Shown here: in pieces, positions 17,538 through 20,410 of the stretch
How the letters are laid out: each line of letters opens with the position of its first letter
Position numbering within the stretch: the stretch's first letter is position 1
Origin: Coptodactyla brooksi
Lineage: Eukaryota; Arthropoda; Insecta; Coleoptera; Scarabaeidae
Assembly (NCBI GenBank): GCA_033557675.1
Contig: JAWQRM010000689.1
Location: forward strand, 1-20,410
Direction: 5' to 3'
Length of the DNA stretch: 20,410 nucleotides
The notes under the pieces: model-generated
Seen by the model: only the letters and a program-made list of their open reading frames with translations
Told to the model about the DNA's origin: nothing
Database searches by the model: none
Program-made: the position numbers and the translations under genes

Positions 17538-18999
17538 CACATCTCTTTATTACTAAAGCTGCAATATTATTTAGTCATGCCCTAGATTAGACTAAACTAT
17601 TTATTTGAACTATTTCTGATATTTGTAAACATAAGGCGATTTTTTTTATTTTCACTAACGATTTAAATACTAGTACATATTCGCAATACACTTAATATGG
17701 CAATCTAAAGTACTATTGATAGTTTCAATAGAATAATAAAAAAGGTATGTTATTACTAAACGTATTATTTTATGATAATGATATGTAAACTGTCTTTGCT
17801 ATCGGGAAGGAAGAAACTTTTTTGACAATTTTTTGACAATTGCAAATTTGAATTGCATAAAAAATCCTTACTGAAGAAAAAGCCTTATTGTTATATACAA
17901 CGCAACGAAGTCAGTGTTGGTGCGAACAGCAAAGTTCAAAGTAACAATAAGATAGAATGAGCTGACGTCGAGACCAATATTCTGCCCAACAGCCGCAGTG
18001 TACGTGTACAAAAATTAGATGTGATATAAATAGGCAGTAAAAAAACGAACAAGAACCGACCGTGTTTATATGGCATACGTTATTATGAAACAGCGATAAG
18101 GTGTTTTCTCTGTCTATTGTATAAACACACGGGCATTAAAAACAATAGACGCTACACAGTAGGACAGACAACAAATAAATGTTAAGAATCGATTTTTATA
18201 ACGCTTCTCCAATCAAAATCAGAATTAGAAGTCGTCAGTCGGAAATACATTAGCTGTGAAGTGCGACAATTATTATATTCTTCTTGCCTGAATATTTACG
18301 CGTTGGTATGAAGGAATGTATATGTACGTTTCCAAATGCAAGAACCGTTAATAAATGTACAAATAATTAACTCAATTAATAATATAATAAACTCGAACTC
18401 GGAATTAGCAGCCCAAAGCCAGCTCTGGCACTACAACAGCTAAAATTACTTTTTAACCGTTTAACGGAATTACAAGCATATATAATACTACTGATATACG
18501 CCAAAACAAACCAAATAATAAACTTACAACGAATATTCAAGAACGAATTCAGTTTTTTAAACATATAGTTTTTGAAGACTTCACACTTGTGGTGAAGTAA
18601 ATTATAATATATAAGAAAATAATTTGAGTAATGACAGGGTTAATGAAAATATAAAGTATTATTCAAACTACATATAAAGTATTCAGTAACATTATAGGAC
18701 ATTGTGTAATCGTCTAGTGTAGGGTTCGTCTTAAGTAGTGCTCCGCACATGTTCGGGAGCACATACTACGACGGTTACGATTCAAAAACTTATCTTTCAA
18801 ACATAAATTTAATTTACTTGCTTTTAATAATAAACTCAAGTATAGTGGCCTTGCCACTATACCTGCGTCCATACTTTTTGACTTGGTAGGTAAAAGGACA
18901 AGGTAATTAAAACCCAATAAGGTAATAAACAAACAACATTACAATCAAAGAGATTTGAAAACCCAAATGGTTATTTAGAGAAAAAAAAACTAAAAATAA
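17538..18999. other. Gene-free stretch with small hairpins
   Basis: No coding region recognised; open frames at 18376-18564 (-) and 18714-18932 (-) match nothing known. A perfect 9-bp-arm hairpin (GTCTATTGT) lies at 18112-18151, and a perfect 10-bp-arm one with a 3-nt loop (GTATAGTGGC/GCCACTATAC) at 18840-18862. Confidence 0.5.
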
Positions 19000-19165
19000 A
19001 TAAAAAGTATACAGGGTATTGTTCCTTAACTGCATCAAAAAGAAAACATTGTCATTGTTGTACTGGTTCCTCCAAAGAAACTCATGAATGTACGCGGTGA
19101 AGAGCGTACTGGACATCCCAAAGTGACGTAATTTCCTCATACGTTGAAGTTGTGGATTTTGAAAT
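19000..19165 (-). pseudogene. Merlin/ISXO2-like (IS1016/IS1595-related) transposase, C-terminal remnant
   Basis: The minus-strand frame 18907-19182 includes MRKLRHFGMSSTLFTAYIHE, FLWRNQYNNDNVF and LRNNTLYTF. In Merlin and ISXO2-like DDE transposases the C-terminus reads K-x-x-x-x-x-GT-x-x-x-x-x-x-YL-EF-x-WR followed by a basic/N-rich stretch and F-x-x-x-L. Here the YIHEFLWR block and the preceding GMSS are clear. Catalytic Asp residues and the N-I-E-x-W block upstream are not visible; the frame runs into the hammerhead-like repeat at 19191. A dead fragment; the match is one block, so moderate confidence. Confidence 0.5.
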
Positions 19166-19190
19166 CTTTGGTTTAGTAACAACAGTACAC

Positions 19191-19310
19191 AATGCTACCA
19201 CTACACTAAAACCTAAAATTTGATGCTTCACGTATATTTCACTAACTACGTTATCATGTGATGATGCTAACATTTTGGTGTAGTGGTGACATTATTTAAC
19301 TTTCATCTGC
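19191..19310 (-). ncRNA. Decayed hammerhead-like motif (copy L3) inside an inverted repeat
   Basis: Arms 19191-19211 and 19273-19293 match at 18 of 21 positions as reverse complements and both carry the TTT-x-GTGTAGTGG box found beside L2. Between them, on the minus strand, lies TAACGTAGTTAGTGAAATATACGTG-like sequence (19254-19229), which aligns with stem II, the GAAA core, and the short stem III of L1/L2. The CTGATGA core is unrecognisable and the cleavage base is G, so it is inactive. The + strand side keeps only the flank (TTTAACTTTC at about 19295), as if the second motif of an inverted pair had been deleted. Confidence 0.45.
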
Positions 19311-19407
19311 ATTTTCACTTATTACCATATATAAATAGAGTCGTATGACAAAGGATATTGGTATTTGGTAGGTTTGAAAAATCATATTATTATAAATTAA
19401 TCTTCTC

Positions 19408-19548
19408 TTAGCAAACCACTGATGCGATGCTGGTCGACCTAAATGCGAAATCGTCTGATATTAAAATATCCTCCTGGATTTGTTTTAAATTCATAATATC
19501 TGCAGCATCAACAATAAACACAGGAGCCTGTCTAAGCATGTTAAATAG
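19408..19548 (-). other. Possible terminal coding exon of unknown function
   Basis: On the minus strand an acceptor (TTGAATTTTCAG, ending at 19549) leads into 46 codons and a TAA at 19408-19410. The peptide begins LFNMLRQAPVFIVDAADIMN, continues with KQIQEDILISDDFAF and ends RSTSIASVVC. It looks protein-like (a hydrophobic strand VFIV, then a charged helix) but I do not recognise the family. It could be a last exon, an exon that splices out at a weak site near 19440, or a chance frame. Confidence 0.3.
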
Positions 19549-19559
19549 CTGAAAATTCA

Positions 19560-20336
19560 AAAGTTATATATTTAACCCGTAAACACAGACTTGAAAGTTA
19601 CAATGAATTGAAAACGTGGATTCAATCGGACTCACGTCTATCCTTACGAATTAGTTTAATAAAGATAATAAGTTTTTATTATCTACCTACATCAAATCTA
19701 TTTTTAGCCGCGGTTGTTTCACCATTTTCTTCAATAACCTCATTTTTTCTAGGGTGGGCAATGAGTTTTCTAGGGTGGGCGTGATCTCGTTTTTGCCGCT
19801 TAAACTATACTTCTGTGGAGTTCTTTTGTTATAACTTATTATCGGCATAAGTATACGTATACGCATTTCCTAATCTTCCTGCATAATTTCGTATTTAAAT
19901 CTGGTTGTGAGTTGACTCCAGTAAAAACATTTTGAATGGGATCTACCTGCAGATTGTCGACAGGTGGCTAAAATTTGTCGAAATTATTATTAAAATATAT
20001 AAGTATTATATACAGACTGACCGAAAATTCGATGCATTCCTTTGAAGGAGTTAAAGTAGAGCATTACATTTGTTTAATTGATTGTGAACTTCTAAAAAAA
20101 TAATTTTTTTTATATTTTTTCTACAAATTATTGGCATTTTTTAAAAATAATATGCAATTTTTAATATTTCAAAAACTTAACTTCTAAACAGTTTTTACAT
20201 TTTTTCTAAAAATTTTCTAGTAAAGGGTGGGCAAATTTGAGGTTATGAAGTAAATTGCCTGTCAAATGATGAAATGTCAAGATTTGAGCTGTCATCCTTT
20301 GACATTTATTTAGTAAAAAGTTGGGAAATTTTAACC
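19560..20336. other. Gene-free stretch, later part probably the 5' region of a transposon
   Basis: The motif CTAGGGTGGGC occurs at about 19750 and 19779, and a related AAAGGGTGGGC at about 20222, possibly element-terminal repeats. From about 20258 several TGTCAAA/TTTGACA words form an imperfect hairpin just upstream of the transposase start at 20337. The strong A/T tracts at 20090-20220 hold nothing else recognisable. Confidence 0.35.
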
Positions 20337-20410
20337 ATGGAACGCTACACTCTTGAACAAAGAATTTTAATTGTGAAAATTTACTATCAAAATGGTGAAA
20401 ATTTTACTGT
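20337..20410 (+). CDS. DUF4817-type transposase, N-terminus, cut by window end
   Basis: The last 74 bases open with ATG (preceded by TTTTAACC) and read MERYTLEQRILIVKIYYQNG with no lesion up to the edge. This is the characteristic start of insect IS630/mariner-related transposases with a DUF4817 helix-turn-helix domain (YT-x-x-QR-x-x-IVK-x-YY-x-N). Only 24 codons are visible, so whether the copy is intact is unknown. It is of the same general family as the remnant at 10860-11320. A short TGTCAAA-type hairpin lies just upstream, as in that element. Confidence 0.75.
   Translation, partial: MERYTLEQRILIVKIYYQNGENFT

Noticed and set aside
19082..19273. 63-codon minus-strand ORF across the L3 inverted repeat
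   Set aside because: Overlaps the better-supported Merlin-like frame and the repeat; no protein resemblance.

Overview
The window looks like AT-rich, non-coding and repeat-dense DNA from an arthropod, most likely an insect. There are no operons, ribosome binding sites or long intact ORFs. GT/AG splice signals are visible, and nearly all recognisable protein sequence comes from decayed transposable elements of types common in insect genomes (Tc1/mariner and related DDE elements, craniofacial-development-protein-2-like LINEs, a Penelope-like element with a GIY-YIG tail, a Merlin/ISXO2-like fragment). I cannot name the species.

Layout. 1-1120: no gene. 1121-1280: a foldback (MITE-like) repeat. 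About 1375-1852: the 3' end of a Tc1-like transposon, with an IR/DR-like doubled terminal motif. 1852-2765: strongly purine-rich, decayed 3' part of a LINE reverse-transcriptase ORF. 3005-3203 (-): the best candidate host exon, an N-terminal exon resembling GRINL1A/Gdown1 (POLR2M), with both splice sites visible; a possible upstream 5' exon lies at about 7220-7350 (-). 4000-4395: two divergent hammerhead-ribozyme-like motifs with homologous flanks. 7824-9689: a complete-looking DDE transposon with 37-bp terminal inverted repeats and a dead transposase. 9694-9752: a perfect 21-bp-arm hairpin just outside it. 10421-11874: a second DDE transposon with very long (about 300-400 bp) inverted repeats and a truncated transposase. 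11882-12628: Penelope-like RT to GIY-YIG remnant, followed by another hammerhead-like motif and a near-perfect 40-bp palindrome. 13325-13726, 16897-17300 and 17301-17537: three copies of a repeat with a 236-237 bp monomer. 13727-15308: LINE endonuclease plus start of RT. 15309-16890: mostly unexplained, with a possible + strand first exon near 16560-16785. 19000-19165 (-): Merlin/ISXO2-like transposase tail. 19191-19293: inverted repeat around another hammerhead-like remnant. 19408-19548 (-): a possible exon of unknown function. 20337-end (+): the start of a DUF4817-type transposase, cut by the window edge.

The most interesting signal is the family of hammerhead-like motifs at four places, each followed by the same conserved flank (a TTTGGTGTAGTGG-like box, then TTAACTTTC). 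The copies occur as inverted pairs, and one abuts Penelope-like coding sequence. Penelope-like elements are known to carry hammerhead ribozymes, so the class is not new. The inverted-pair arrangement and its place in the candidate intron of a host gene deserve checking. All assignments are by eye; no search or folding was run.
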